The notes below the pieces were generated by a model. That model did no database searches. It was not told the origin of the DNA and was given only the letters and a program-made list of their open reading frames with translations. This document shows, piece after piece, positions 1 through 12,800 of a stretch of 64,000 nucleotides of DNA. Each line of letters begins with the position of its first letter. Position 1 is the first letter of the stretch. A program made the position numbers and the translations under genes. The DNA is from Proteromonas lacertae (Eukaryota; Sar; Bigyra; Opalinata; Proteromonadidae), in assembly GCA_002245135.1 (NCBI GenBank), contig NGBS01001166.1:124001-188000 (forward strand), given 5' to 3'.

Positions 1-1039
1 GAAGAATCATCATATTCAATTTCTTTTATAAAGAATATGTTAGTTGATACTGAATCTGAATTGGTTGTAGATAATGCTATAACATTAACAACAGATACAT
101 CATCATTATATATCACTTATAAAGAATCAGATTACATTCATTATGATAATAATATTCTTACATCAAATACAATTGATATGATAAAAGAAGAATCTGAAGA
201 GTATGTTGTATGTGGTAATGAATCATTAATTTGTAAATCTCACAAATGTGAAAGTGTTATAATGAAAGAAATTGCTTTAGAATATAAAAGGAAACTTCAA
301 AAAACAGATGTACAAGTAAAAATAGATTATCCTAATCAATCAAAATATACATTAGTTCGAAAAAGAGATATTGAAACAATGTATCCCAACAAAAAGTACA
401 TTTCAAAAATACAAATTCCTGTAATGACAGTAGCAGCTCATAAACCATATATCCCTCTTAGACATATATCCATATCCAACTATGCTATTAATCTCTAATT
501 ACAAAAATTATAAAAATGAGTATATCCTGTTAAAGCCAAAATATGAAACTCTCAAACTTAACAATGCTACTAATATGGATACAATTAAACAACTTCAATA
601 TCAAATAGAACAGCAAAAAGATGCTATCAGACAATTAAACGAAGATAGACTGAATATGGTTAGTAAGACTGAATATAACTCTTTACTACAAAGAATTAGA
701 GAGTTGGAATTACAACCAATGACTAAAACTTTTCCTGAAACTCAAATAATGTCCTCTTCTTCTGCTTATACACCACAAAATTCACATTCAATGTCTAAAT
801 CCATGTATACTCAATTAGAACCAAGAATATATAACCCTACATATTCTTCAAACAATAGTCATTTAGTAAGTTCTGATATCATTCAGCCATCATCATTTTA
901 TGATACTCCCAACAACTCAAGAGTGAGATCTTCACAACCTCTCAACAAATCCTTTAATTCTTCATTTCAGCAATCTATTCAATCAATAGTAAAAGAAACT
1001 GTTGAACAAACATTACAAGACATGGATTTGGATATATAA
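1..1039 (+). CDS. Coiled-coil protein, 3' part of gene (truncated by window edge)
   Basis: Two overlapping open frames (37-498 and 482-1039) with the same AT-rich, Asn/Ser-rich composition look like one gene entering from the left edge. The second frame has a Gln/Leu-rich heptad-like stretch at about residues 25-75, then a Ser/Asn/Tyr-rich low-complexity linker, and ends in an acidic amphipathic tail (…VEQTLQDMDLDI). I see no clear GT-AG intron linking the two frames, so a single-base indel near 434-498 or a very short intron is possible. I recognise no family. The next gene lies downstream on the same strand. A role as a cytoskeletal or centrosomal coiled-coil protein would be a guess only. 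Confidence 0.45.
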
Positions 1040-1275
1040 TATAAAATTAAATGTATGTTGATATTTTTTAATAGTTACGTAATTATACCTTTATTTAATT
1101 TTTCTTTTTGACTTTGCTGTTATAGTTCTACATAAACAAAAATGTTTGGTGCGAAAATGTACATCCAATTTTTTACTGTAATTACATAAAATGTGCAAAA
1201 ACCCCCTTAAATCTTTTGTTTTTGTTAGTTAATCAAAAAATTAAGTCTAATAAAGAGCAGCCCAAGCCATTATTT

Positions 1276-2433
1276 ATGAGTAAATCAACGATTGTGGAGC
1301 ATATGATAGATACTCCAATTGAGGACCAAGTAAGTTAACTAATTTAATTTAATAGCTGTCACCAGGTGATATAACAGCACAGATTAGAAGCGACAAAGTT
1401 CTTTCACCTATATCGATAGTATATTATTTTTTTAAAGCTCATTATAGCCACCTGCGTTAAGTATTAAGTCAAATGCTATACTGACTGACGGTTCTTCGAA
1501 TACAACCAATCTATCACACGTAATGACACCTTTATCTCATCCTAGCGTATAAATTGCTCCTTTATATAATAGTTGATACTGAGACACTTTTTTAAACCAC
1601 CAACGTTTGAAGTATTTTTTAAATATTTATATATAATAGAAAAAAGAGGATATAGCAGCCATTAAGATACAATCACATTTTAGAAGGCATAGAGTTCAAA
1701 ACTATTTTCTACAACATGAAATTATGCGAAGAGTATAATAATTCTATCATGCACATATAATTTCTATAGAAGCAACTCGAGTTGTCAATCAAACATGAAG
1801 ATGTACAACTGAGGTTGTATATGAAGATGAATATAGAATATGACGTATTACATGACCACTTTATACAGGACAATAAAGGAGATGGGATCTCTCGTAAAGG
1901 AATATTTCAATAGAAATACATTAGATAAAAGAATTGAATATTTAGAGGAAGTATTCTTCAAAATAACTGATACTGAAGATGTAAACTATATAACAAAAGA
2001 ACAATTAAAACACACATTATTATATATGTTGAATTTTCATGTTACGGAAGAAGAATGTGACAAAATATTACTTAATTCTAGTCAGAAGATAAATAATAAT
2101 CATATTAATGTGGATGAGTTTTATATGATACTAGAAAAATGTATTTATAATATATTAATAATGTCATCTTTAGTTAAAAATACACAAGTCACCATGAAAG
2201 GTAGAATCTTTTCATTATGTAGATCATTCATCGAACAGTTCTCATTGGATAATATCGAAAAATATATGTTCTTGAAATATAGCTCTATTGCTAGATCTAC
2301 AACATTTAAACGGTTTAATGAAGCAAATCCTCCATTTTTGCCTTGTGATACATGTCATATGGCATTTTTTACATTGAAACAATATTATAAACATATTATT
2401 TCGCATAAATTTAAGAACAAAGCAAATAAATAA
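1276..2433 (+). CDS. IQ-motif, EF-hand and C2H2 zinc-finger protein
   Basis: A multi-exon gene; I place the start at the ATG at 1276. Plausible short introns include 26 nt from about 1330, 29 nt from about 1421, about 53 nt from 1521, one ending at about 1638 and 37 nt from about 1734. The exon at 1639-1733 encodes a textbook IQ motif (AIKIQSHFRRHRVQNYF), a calmodulin-binding helix. Downstream, 1840-2433 is open and holds EF-hand-like loops (TDTEDVNYITKEQ and a degenerate second one). Its C-terminus is a canonical C2H2 finger with C-x2-C-x12-H-x3-H spacing (PCDTC…HIISH). The frame linking the 1780-1900 region is not resolved: an alternative frame there reads DNKGDGIS, another EF-hand-like loop. 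Together this suggests a calcium/calmodulin-linked protein, perhaps cytoskeletal. I cannot assign an orthologue. Confidence 0.6.
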
Positions 2434-2795
2434 TTTAAAAGTGTTATTTATCATCTAATATAAATCTTAGCCTAATAATTAAAGCATACTTATCTTGTAT
2501 TTTGTAGTGTTTTCTGAATTGGGTTATAACTGGATGTGGAATAAAAGAATTAAAAAACGAAAGCTTGTATAGAAAGCTTGAACTTTAATAGAAAAAATCG
2601 TTATACCATTTTTCTTTTATATACTATAAGTTATATACTTATTTATTTGTGTGTTTGTCGTTTTATAGTAAATGTTACCTCCTATACAGTTAAGGACAAA
2701 GGAAACTATCAACTCCTTGTAATTTTGCTCAGAACGTACATGTTAAAGAAGTTGTAAAGCCAGCAGTTATATCACCACCATCTACAATATTTAAA

Positions 2796-4163
2796 GTGAA
2801 CATTCCAAAAAGAAAATTAACTCCTGCATTCCCACAACAATTTTTACGAAAGTTATCAATAGGCAGTACACCAAAATCTCCTAGTGAAGAACCCTATTCT
2901 ATGAGAAGAGCTAGCATGACACGTTGTGGTAGTTCAACACCAGATACTGGATCAAGATCAAATTCAAGGAAGAATTCTATCAATTTTAAAGTTGGAATAG
3001 CTAAATCAAAACGAAATGAAATGTTTGTTAATCAGTTGCATAGTACTATTGAAAATGTGAAAAATCTGACAGGATTAGGTAAAAACTTCAATGAAAACCC
3101 TGAACTGCAAAAACAAATAGCAAATGATATTATATCCAATTTGAAAACATGCACTACTACATTAAATCAAACACATGTGCTGTTATTAGATGGAGATATA
3201 TGTATGGCTTTGTTTGATTTAGTATATTGATTATTTTGATTTTTTATTTTATAAATAATAGATAGTATATTGTTTCTCAATAGCCTCACCCAAATCTACA
3301 ACTGAATTTGTGAAAGATATTCGTATAGGAATCAGCATCTTTATTAGATACAATAACTCAAAGCAGTATGTATGTTGATGGTCCAATTACTGAGTATATT
3401 ACACCCAAATTAATAAATCATTTGATTCAATTATTACCTGAAGTTAATCAAAATGAGATTAACACTTATACACGATTTTTATCAAAGACATTTACTAAAT
3501 TTGAATCTTCTAGAGAAATTATCCAGAAAGAATTATTATCATTATTTCAGATTGTTATTTATGATGAAGGTGGTTCTTATGATATTCCAGAGAATTATGG
3601 AATTTTAATGGAATTTTCTAGAAGGATTTTCAACACAACACCCAATAAAACTACTAAAATAGAATTTGATTTTTTCAAATATTGTGTATTACAATTATTG
3701 AAAGTATAATAAATATATATTTATATCGTTATTTTATATTGAATAGAAAAACAATATTGCAATATTTACCAAGCCTTATACAAGCTTAATGAAATCATTT
3801 TTATTCAGAGATGAAGAATGTTGTTATGAAACAGTCACTGCCATTAAGAGATTTTGGCCATATCAAAACTGGAAGAAAGAAACATTTTTCTTAGAAATAT
3901 TATCATTAACAACTCAATGTTTGAATGATAAAGGTATATTAGATGAAGATGTAATGAAGAGAATAATAGAAATATTATACATTCCTATTCATTCACCAAA
4001 ACATCAATTAATAAATGCAGTTTCTGAGTTTTGTGATGATTGGTTTACTAATATGATTAGTTCTTATCCTAATTTGAAAGATCAGTTGATGAATGAAGTA
4101 CAGAAGTATAAAACAGCTGCAGAAAGGTGGGGTAAGATGAAAATTGATGATAAAATATACTAA
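2796..4163 (+). CDS. PPP2R5: PP2A regulatory subunit B56 (B' family)
   Basis: Targeting subunit of the heterotrimeric Ser/Thr phosphatase PP2A. Helical-repeat blocks align with animal B56: TYTRFLSKTFTKFESSRE matches the conserved '…LHRIYGKFLGLRAYIR' block, IKRFWPYQNW matches 'LLKYWPKTHS', and the C-terminal AAERWGKM matches 'REEAWVKI'. The N-terminal exon is Ser/Arg-rich with basophilic phosphosite-like motifs (RRAS, RKNS). Introns: about 3219-3260, a 19-nt one (GTGAAAG…CGTATAG) near 3311-3329 that restores the conserved frame, and about 3707-3746. The listed start is where the open frame is certain. The frame stays open upstream to about 2705 and the true initiator is unresolved. The C-terminus is short compared with animal B56. 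Confidence 0.8.
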
Positions 4164-4220
4164 AATAGAATAAAACATATAATTTAAATTGCATATTTAT
4201 AAGAAAGATTATAAATTAAA

Positions 4221-4707
4221 TTAATTATCTTCACTTGAAATAAATAATGGAGTAATTGTCTCTAAATAGAACTTCCTCAATTGCTTTGATTTTTCTAATA
4301 ATTCTTTTCTTCTTGTTGAATCTTCCACATCCTTCAATCCATTCAAATAATTAGTATTAATCTCAATATTGAATCTTTTACTTTGAATAGTTTTAATAGC
4401 ATCATCACATGAGAAATTCTTTATTATAACTAAATAACAACATAACAATGAAGGACTTCTACATCTACCAAATCTTGAATGTATTAATATCTTTTTATTC
4501 AAATCCATTCCTTCATCAATAAACCATATTAATTCAGGTAATAGTTTTAATAATATCTTAAATGAAGCCTATTAATATATTATAATATATTAATAATATA
4601 TATACGATAGTATTATCATTCCCTAATACACAATATTTATGATCAATTGATGGAAATGTGGAGAGATATTTATAAGGAGAAATCTATTAAACAAAATAAA
4701 CCAATTA

Positions 4708-4744
<37 letters not shown>

Positions 4745-6012
4745 GTCATATCATTCGTAGAATCAAATAATGAAATAATTCTTGTGAAATTATGACTAGA
4801 AACATATTCTTTTAAAGCACTTTGATTATCTCCAATCCAAATTTCGCCACCTTTACCATTTTCATATATCAAATGAGAGTGTTGTTCATTATATCTTTCA
4901 ATCAAATATTCTCTCATCTTTTCATTGTTATTATCTCTAGCCAAATCCCAAAGATATTTATTATATAATTTGCTGGTAATATAAGTAGGAGTACCACAAT
5001 CTAATAACAGTTTCAAATTGTTTAATTTTCCCATATAAACAGCCCAATGACCAGCACTCCAACCCCATGCACTATCTCTATCTAAATAATTACATTGAAA
5101 TAATTTGGTAATTAGTAATAAAGTGTCTGTACTTGACATTGCTGCTGCTATATCTAATAAATTTCTTCCCTATTTCAAATAAAAAAATAAACATAAAAAA
5201 TAATATATACTAAATTATCACGAATTGTAATATTAGAGAGAGGAGCTAAATACTTAATGATTTCACATCTATTGTTAATAATAGCTAAATGTAATGGAAT
5301 ATATCCATTACAAGTTGATAAATTTGGATCACCATTTTCTTTGATTAATAATTCAACAATATCTAAATATCCATGAGTTGCAGCTATATGCATTGCTGTT
5401 TCAGCCTTGTTCGTTGGTTATATTGACATCTTGACCTGATAATAAGTATTTATTGACTTCATGAGTTTGACCATTTCTAACTAATGAGAGAAATGTTTTA
5501 TTTCTTACTTCTATTCGACTATGTTGAGAATTTCTATTTAATATAATAAAATAATAAAATTAATAATATACAAATCTTCTTTAAAACATTTCTTTGATCT
5601 TTCAATTGTCATTGTTACAGGTAATACACAATGATTAAACTTCTTCTTCAATCTTGAAAATCCAATATCTTTTACATCATGTCCATCAATTCCAACTAAT
5701 ACATCTCCTTTCAATAATATCGGATACATATTACTATACGTCTCATTCCATGAACTAATGATTCCTCCATAACCATATCCATCATCTGGAGGTTCTGTTA
5801 ATACAATATCTAATGGCGCTGCTTCTCTTCCTTCTAATGCACCTGCTTCTTTATCATATTCATCACAATCATCATCACTATAACCTGAACCTACTCGTAA
5901 TGTGTATGTTATATGTCGAGTAAAGAGAATTGTGAAGGGAGGTAACATATCGCGGATTTTGAGGATTATTTCTTCATAACTGGCTGATTCTACTGATTCA
6001 TCATTAACTATT

Positions 6013-6046
<34 letters not shown>

Positions 6047-6585
6047 TCTTTGAAACGAAGAATCCTGCTGGGACATGATTGTATTTTTCATATGCTTCAT
6101 CACTCATCCAACCTCCTAAGACTGCATGTTGTTCTAAATGACCATCATATAAGAATATTGGTAGTGGTTGACTTTCTACAATTATTTCTACTTCTTCCTT
6201 TCTTGGTATAACCAACTTCTTCTTCTTCTTTTCTGCTTTCTATGAATAAATATACAAAAACATACTTGATGTCCTTCTCCTTTTGGTGGAATTTTCGCTA
6301 AATAAATCATAATTTAGAATAATATATACTACTACACCATACAATTGAATGATTAGGTATATCGTGTAATTGCTTTACATAAGATCCATCTAATAATAAA
6401 TTCATATTTTCAATCATACCTAAAGCTAGAATCAATGAATTTATCTCCATCATATCCAATTTTTCTTTACATTGTCTTATAAAATGATCCCAGTCTGTTT
6501 TATTTGTTAAAACCATTCTATATTGATTGTCAGGATCAACATCACCTTCTTTACAAATCAAACAAGACTTAAACTCAGAAGTCAT
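4221..6585 (-). CDS. PDZ - ankyrin repeat - dual-specificity pseudophosphatase fusion
   Basis: Minus-strand multi-exon gene starting at 6585. In order: an N-terminal ubiquitin-fold/DCX-like segment (6585-6307); a linker exon (6215-6012); PDZ-like sequence (5948-5538, with KGDVLVGIDG and MTIER typical of a PDZ carboxylate-loop domain end); ankyrin repeats (5500-4930, ETAMHIAATHGYLDIVELL, IPLHLAIINNR); and a DSP domain beginning IWIGDNQSAL and containing ILIHSRFGRCRS (4480-4445). The DSP signature is HCx5RS. Here the nucleophilic Cys is Ser, so the domain is predicted to be catalytically dead but still able to bind phosphate, as in STYX-type proteins. Introns are (TA)-rich, e.g. 4675-4739 and 4561-4597. 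One extra base seems to interrupt the ankyrin frame near 5404. Likely a scaffold or phospho-binding adaptor. Confidence 0.7.
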
Positions 6586-6686
6586 AAAAAAATAAAAAAA
6601 AACGAAAATACACTTGTATAAAATATTGTATTTTTGTATATTTAGAAAAACATGATTTATATTTACATTTTAATATATTTACATAT

Positions 6687-8192
6687 TTAGAAGAAGACAA
6701 TGCTTAACACTGTAGTTAATACACCAACTATAACACCTACTGTAATCATTGTAGCTGCTAAACATATTTCTTTCTTTGAAAATATAGTAGCACCTCCTCT
6801 ATACAAATTTATTACTGCCCAAGACGGTAGAATCAATGAAATCAAAGCAGATGGAATACCTCCTAATAATTCAAATACTTTACTAATATCTTGGAAAAAG
6901 ATAGCTATTAACAATGATGCTATATAATAAATAAATAATGTTGCTATAATATACAGAAACATAATAGAAATGACAAAACCACATTCACTTTCATTGGTAA
7001 TTTCGTATTTTCATAAACATCTACACCTTTCTTGTACAGAAACATTAGAGTAAATCTAATAGGCAATATGTTCAATGGAAATGATAATATCACATTGGCT
7101 CCTAGTAAACAATAAGCTAAATTAATAATGATATTCATAATGATTGGTTTAGAAGGGATTTTCATCATTAATAATATATCGCCTTTTGTATCTGTCGGAA
7201 AAGCCCAATAACCAAACAAACCAGTTGATACAAGTCTATAAATGAATAATTAATATTATATACGCAAAAAAGCATAAGAATAAAGCAATAACACTCACTT
7301 TTCTCATCTCACTTTCTATTGGATTAGATAATTCACTTTGTATTTGAAATGTATTCACTTGACAGGTGAATGAAAATAATATTATTGGTAATGCTGATAT
7401 AGAGGATGTTGATAGATTGAACCATTTCACTGTATTATAACCATCAGTAGGATGATAATACATTGCATAGATAATCACTGAAAATGTGAAGAAAATACAA
7501 CCAATTAAAGCGATTGAAGAGGTAAATGATAGTTTATCAATATTTTGATTGAATGATAGTGGTAACATCAATAACAGCCAAAATACTATAGTGATTGTTG
7601 TTCTGTTAATATAGATGGATTCAATACCAAAATAACTCAAGACTGGGACAAATAAATCTCCAACAGCTATCAAATATGCTATACAAGCACCATAACAGAA
7701 TATAAACAATGAAGCTGATAGTAAATACACTCCAATTTGACCAATTGCCATTTGACATAACTGTTCATAGGATACTGCTCCTGTAACATTTCTTGCTTTA
7801 CATAACATGTTTATTGAATATATTGTGGAGATCATTGCTAGCAAAGAGTAAATAATTCCCAAAGTCATTCCAGTTGAAGCTATGGCATATGGCATTGAGA
7901 CTAATCCTGCACCTAGTGTAGCACTGCATAGATTAAACACTCCTCCCATCATTGAACCTTTTTTAAGACATGAAAAGCTATTCTTAGATTTTTCTTTATT
8001 TTCATCATCTGAATTTACATTATCAACATCTAATTTTAGAAACATAAAATTAATACCTGACAATCTTGTAATTGGGATTTGGATGTCAAAACTCCCTCTT
8101 TTCAACACTTTTATTGCTTTGAACGTGTCAATTAAATCGTTATCGATGTCCATATCACTGGTTTTAAGATCAAATACTTCCTTTTCACTCAT
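6687..8192 (-). CDS. Amino acid transporter, AAAP/SLC38 family
   Basis: Integral membrane amino acid/auxin permease-family transporter. The N-terminal cytosolic region (about 70 residues, acidic) leads into KGSMMGGVFNLCSATLGAG, the family's TM1 signature (G-x-x-x-N-x-x-x-x-x-G-x-G). About ten further hydrophobic helices are spread over three exons (8192-7236, about 7219-6955, about 6945-6687). A 17-nt intron or an indel joins the last two exons near 6950. I start at Met 8192 (MSEKEVFDL) rather than the upstream in-frame Met at 8249, because the upstream extension looks like untranslated AT-rich sequence. Substrate is probably neutral or cationic amino acids at the plasma or lysosomal membrane; specificity cannot be read from the sequence. 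It lies tail-to-head with the pseudophosphatase gene. Confidence 0.8.
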
Positions 8193-8277
8193 TAGAAATA
8201 AAGTGAAGAATATATTCGTTACATTTAATTGTATTTTCTTATTTATCAATCCAATACAATAACAATAAGAAAGATAT

Positions 8278-9609
8278 TTACATATTTATACCAATTAAAT
8301 CATTAATGTTCCATATCTTTTGTTCTTCCGTTAGTTCTTTAGTTTTAAATCTCATTCCGTTAAGTATTCTCATATATCGATCAAATATTGTATCATTTTT
8401 ATACATATAGTAAAATATTTTTAACCAACTTCTTGGTGTTAGATCTGGCATTCCTAAATATTCTTTCATTGGCTTATAAGATAAATAATTTACTGAATTT
8501 ATTACATTAGAACGACTAAGATCATTAGCAAAATCATATATATTTTCTATATGAAAAGACTGGTAATTAAATTCATATATTCTAAAAGTTGATGTTTGTT
8601 TATTTGGCTTTATACTCCCACCTACATAATTTACTACAAATGCATTTCTGTTTTTATCCTTTACAACTCTAACTTCAGGAGAATGAGTATGACCTGAAAT
8701 TACAGCAGTAACAACATCCCAGTATTTATTCAGCAACTCTTCCACTCTTTTACTATAATATTCGGCAAATTCATATGAATGAAGTGGTATATGATTCAAT
8801 ATAATTGCTTTTTTCTTTTCTTGTTTTGTTTTTCGAAGTATTGATTTTAACCATAATAATTGATCTGCTGGATCTTTCACAGGAGATAATACATTCCATG
8901 TTTCTACCCATAAACAATTCAATACTATTATTCTATTGTTATTAACTACATCAGTATAATAATATCCACCTTTCATGAAGTATTTGTAACTATAAAGAGG
9001 AATTGAAGGCTATTATATAAAAATTAGACATAATAACAATCTTACTTTCCATATTTCATAGATTATTTTAAAGTACCAATGAGGTAAGAATGAAGGAAGT
9101 TGATCTAAAGGAAAACTATCATGATTACCAATAGTTGGAATAATTGGAATATCTGGAAATATCGTATATAATAAATTTGCAATAATTTGCATAGGATGAG
9201 TTGTGTCATATAAGAATAATATATTTAAAGAATGATCTGGAATGTCTCCAGTGAACAATATTGCATCTAATGTATATTCTTTATGATTATTATAATAATT
9301 CTTTATCCAATAAAGTGTATCATTTATTAAACTGAATGGAGTACCACATCTTTCATCACCATATTCACCAGATAATCCTAAAAGAAAATAATATGAAATA
9401 GTAAATACTATAACTGTAGAATGGTAGTGATGATTTACGGCAACATCCAAATAATTCTGCAGGACAGTCAGCGTAGGCTCCTTTTACATAATCTATAACA
9501 ATGATTGCTATTGACTAATACATGGATCGAAATGAAAATCTGATAGTTGCAACATGGTGTGATATCCATATACTACTGAAAATATTAATGTTAAGTTGAA
9601 ATATTTCAT
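8278..9609 (-). CDS. Secreted acid sphingomyelinase-like phosphodiesterase (SMPDL3 type)
   Basis: Calcineurin-like metallophosphatase of the acid sphingomyelinase family. A signal peptide (MKYFNLTLIFSVVYG) is followed by the first metal motif SDFHFDP. After a 29-nt intron comes the family's Cys pair (LFGCCR). Further metal motifs occur in order: FTGDIPDHS, IGNHDS, LNHIPLHS and SGHTHSPE. All the usual metal-binding Asp/His/Asn residues are therefore visible. Exons: about 9609-9526, 9496-9410, 9378-9015 and about 8976-8278. The C-terminal region matches the usual helical ASM C-terminal extension. It acts in the lysosome or outside the cell on phosphodiester substrates; whether the substrate is sphingomyelin, CDP-choline or nucleotides is not decided. 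It diverges from the acidic repeat gene across 287 bp. Confidence 0.88.
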
Positions 9610-9896
9610 TTATATTATCAAAAAGTGATAAAGTATTTTCTGCCAAACAAGTATTATTACTTTTTGCTTATATTTCAGTAATTTCTGATTTATTTTATGT
9701 ATTACAGTCATTTATAAACATTTTCTTTAACCTTATACTCTATTTCACTAATTCATCCAGATCACTTTATTTAATCCTCAACATCTCAGATCACATCCCT
9801 TTTATACCACTATATCATATTAAACAAATCTGATATAATAATACATCTTATTAAAGTAAAACTGAAACTTAAAATTTTGAATTTTTGCCGTTTTTA

Positions 9897-12800
9897 ATGG
9901 ATGGTATGTTATAGTCTGACTATTTATCTATAGAATTTGATATAAACTATACTACTGCTGATGATAATCACACTGATAACCCATCACAACCGGGAGACAA
10001 CAATGATGATTTAATCGCCATGGCTGAAGGTCTTCTAGGAGACATTTCTTCCAATAACGGTGATGAACAAAAAGAGAATAATGTAGATGATAATATAGAG
10101 AAAACTGAAAATGCAACTGAAGAACAGAATAAAGAAAGTAATGAAGATGTTAAGCCTGCTCAAAATAATGATAATGATTTAAAAATAGATGATATTGATG
10201 ATATAGAAGATGAATCACCAAAATCTATTCCAAAACAATTACCTCCAATAAATTTACCTTCACATAATTTTTTAGAACCAATAGAACCAAAGGAAAATAA
10301 AGAAGAAGTAAAAGAAGAAGATGTAAAAGAGGAAAGTGTAAATGAGGATAATCAAGAGAATAATCAGCCTAATAATGTTAATACCGATGATTTAAAAGAA
10401 GAAGATATTGATGATTTAGAATCAATAGATAACTCACCACCAAAACTAACAGAGGAGAATAAAGAAGATGAGAATAAAGAAGAAGAGAATAATAAACACG
10501 AAGAAACTGATAATTTGAGTGATTATGATGATTTAGACGATTTATTATCAGATAAGAAAGAGAATATAGTAAAAGAAAATGATGAAAAGGAGCAAGAAGA
10601 AGTTAAAGAAAAGGAAGATGAAAAGTAGTTAAGAGAATGAAGAAGAGAATGAAGAAGATAAAGAAGAAGTTAAAAAAGAAGTTACAACAGAAGAAGATAA
10701 AAATGAAGAAGATAAAAATAAAGAAGATAATGAAGAAGAGAATAAAGAAGAAGTGAAAGTAGTGGAAGAAGAGGTTAACAATGATAATAATGAAGAAGAC
10801 ACAACAAAAACCAATGATTTGAATGATTTATATGATTTTGATGATGTAAATACATTACTATCAGATAATCCAACAAATAAGCCAATAACAACTACAACAG
10901 AAGAAGAAAAAGAGAAAGAAGATGATAATATAGACAATATTGAAGAAAAGGGTGAAGAAAAACTTCATGAAAATGAGAATAATGACGAGGATAAATTAGA
11001 TATATCAAACAATGGTGATAATAAGGAGGAAAAAGAAGAAGATATTGATGATTTAGAATCAATAGATAACTCACCACCAAAACCAACAGAAGAAGATAAA
11101 GAAGATGAAAATAAAGAAGAGAATAATAAACACGAAGAAACTGATAATTTGAGTGATTATGATGATTTAGACGATTTATTATCAGATAAGAAAGAGAATA
11201 TAGTAAAAGAAAATGATGAAAAGGAGCAAGAAGAAGAAGAAGAAAAGGAGCAAGAAGTAGTTAAAGAAGATAAAAATGAAGAAGATAAAAATAAAGAAGA
11301 TAATGAAGAAGAGAATAAAGAAGAAGAGGGAGAAGATAATGAAATTGAGAATAATGAAAATAATGAAAAAGAAAAACCAGATGATGAAGATGATGATGAT
11401 AAAAGTGATGATAATTTAAATGATGATGTTTTAGATGATCTATTATCTGATAAAAAGAAGAATATGGAAGATAATGATGAAGAAGATGGTAATGAAGAAA
11501 AAGAAATTAAAGATGAAAATAATGAGAAAGAAAAAGATGAAAATGAAGATGATAAATTAGATTTATTAAATAGTAATGATGAAAAAGAAGAAAAAGATAA
11601 CAATGAAGTAATAGATGAAGATAATAAAGAAAATGAAAATGAAAAAGAGGATAATGATGAAGATGAAGCAATGGATGATGATTTTGATGATGATTTTGGA
11701 GATACAATTGAAAAAGAGGAAGAACCAAAAGAAGAAAAGAAAGAAGAAGAAGAAAAGGAAGAAGAAATGAATAAAGAGAATGAAGAAGAAGAAAAACATT
11801 CAGAGGAAGAAAATAGTGAAAATGAAAAGGAAGAAAGTGATAAAGAAGAAAAAGAAGAAGATAAACATGAAGATATTAATGTCAATAAACAAAGTTTCCA
11901 AACCACAGAAGATGAACCACATTCAGTAACTGAAGGAGATGAATCAAAGCAAAGTCTTTTAATAACTAACAAAACAGATGATCAACAAGACAATAACGAA
12001 TTATCAATAGTAAATGAACAAACTGATGAAGGAAGTAGTAAAGATATAAATGAGAATGAAGTGAATAATGTTGATAGACCATTATCATCACATGATGCTA
12101 TTGGACAATATGGATATATAATGGAGAATGAAGAAATAGAGATGTCTGCTGTTGAGAATAATGATGATAATAATAATGAAGAAGAAATGTCTAATTATGA
12201 CTTTTTACAAGAAAAACATCAACCAAATAAAGAAGATGAAGAAGATAAAGTAGATAATAATAATAAAGAAGAAGAAATAAAAGATAAGGAAGAAGAAGAA
12301 GAAGAAGAAAGGGAAGAAAATAATGATGATAATGAAGAAATGGAAAATAGTGAAGAAAATGAAAAAGTTGAAACTGAAAATGAAAAGAAAGAAGATAATG
12401 AGGAAGAAAAGGTTGATAATGATAATGAAAAAGAGGAGAAAAAGTCAAATGATAATATGGATGATGATTTCGATGATGATTTTGGAGAAGCAAGTGAAAA
12501 AGAAGAAGTTAATGAAGAAGAAAAAACCAAAAGATGAAAATGAGACAAAAGATGAGGATGAAATCAAAGATGAAATAGTTGAAGAGGATGAACAACAACA
12601 GCAAGAAAAAGAAGATGATGAAATAGAAAATGAAGATAATGATGAAGATGACATGAATGATCTATTAGCTGAAGCTCCATATCAATCACCAGCAATAAAG
12701 AAAGAAGAACAACAGCCAAAAGATGAAGAAATTAAAGAAGAAATAGATGAAGATAATCAACACGAAAAGTCTCAAGAAAATGAAGAACCAAAAGTAGAAG

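Noticed and set aside
6700-6927. Plus-strand 75-aa frame opposite the AAAP transporter C-terminus
   Set aside because: Antisense to conserved transmembrane helices; no independent support.
10629-12654. Long minus-strand Ser/Phe/Leu-rich open frames (e.g. 11157-11972)
   Set aside because: They are antisense shadows of the GAA/GAT-rich acidic gene. Their composition is purely the complement of that repeat and they contain no domain.
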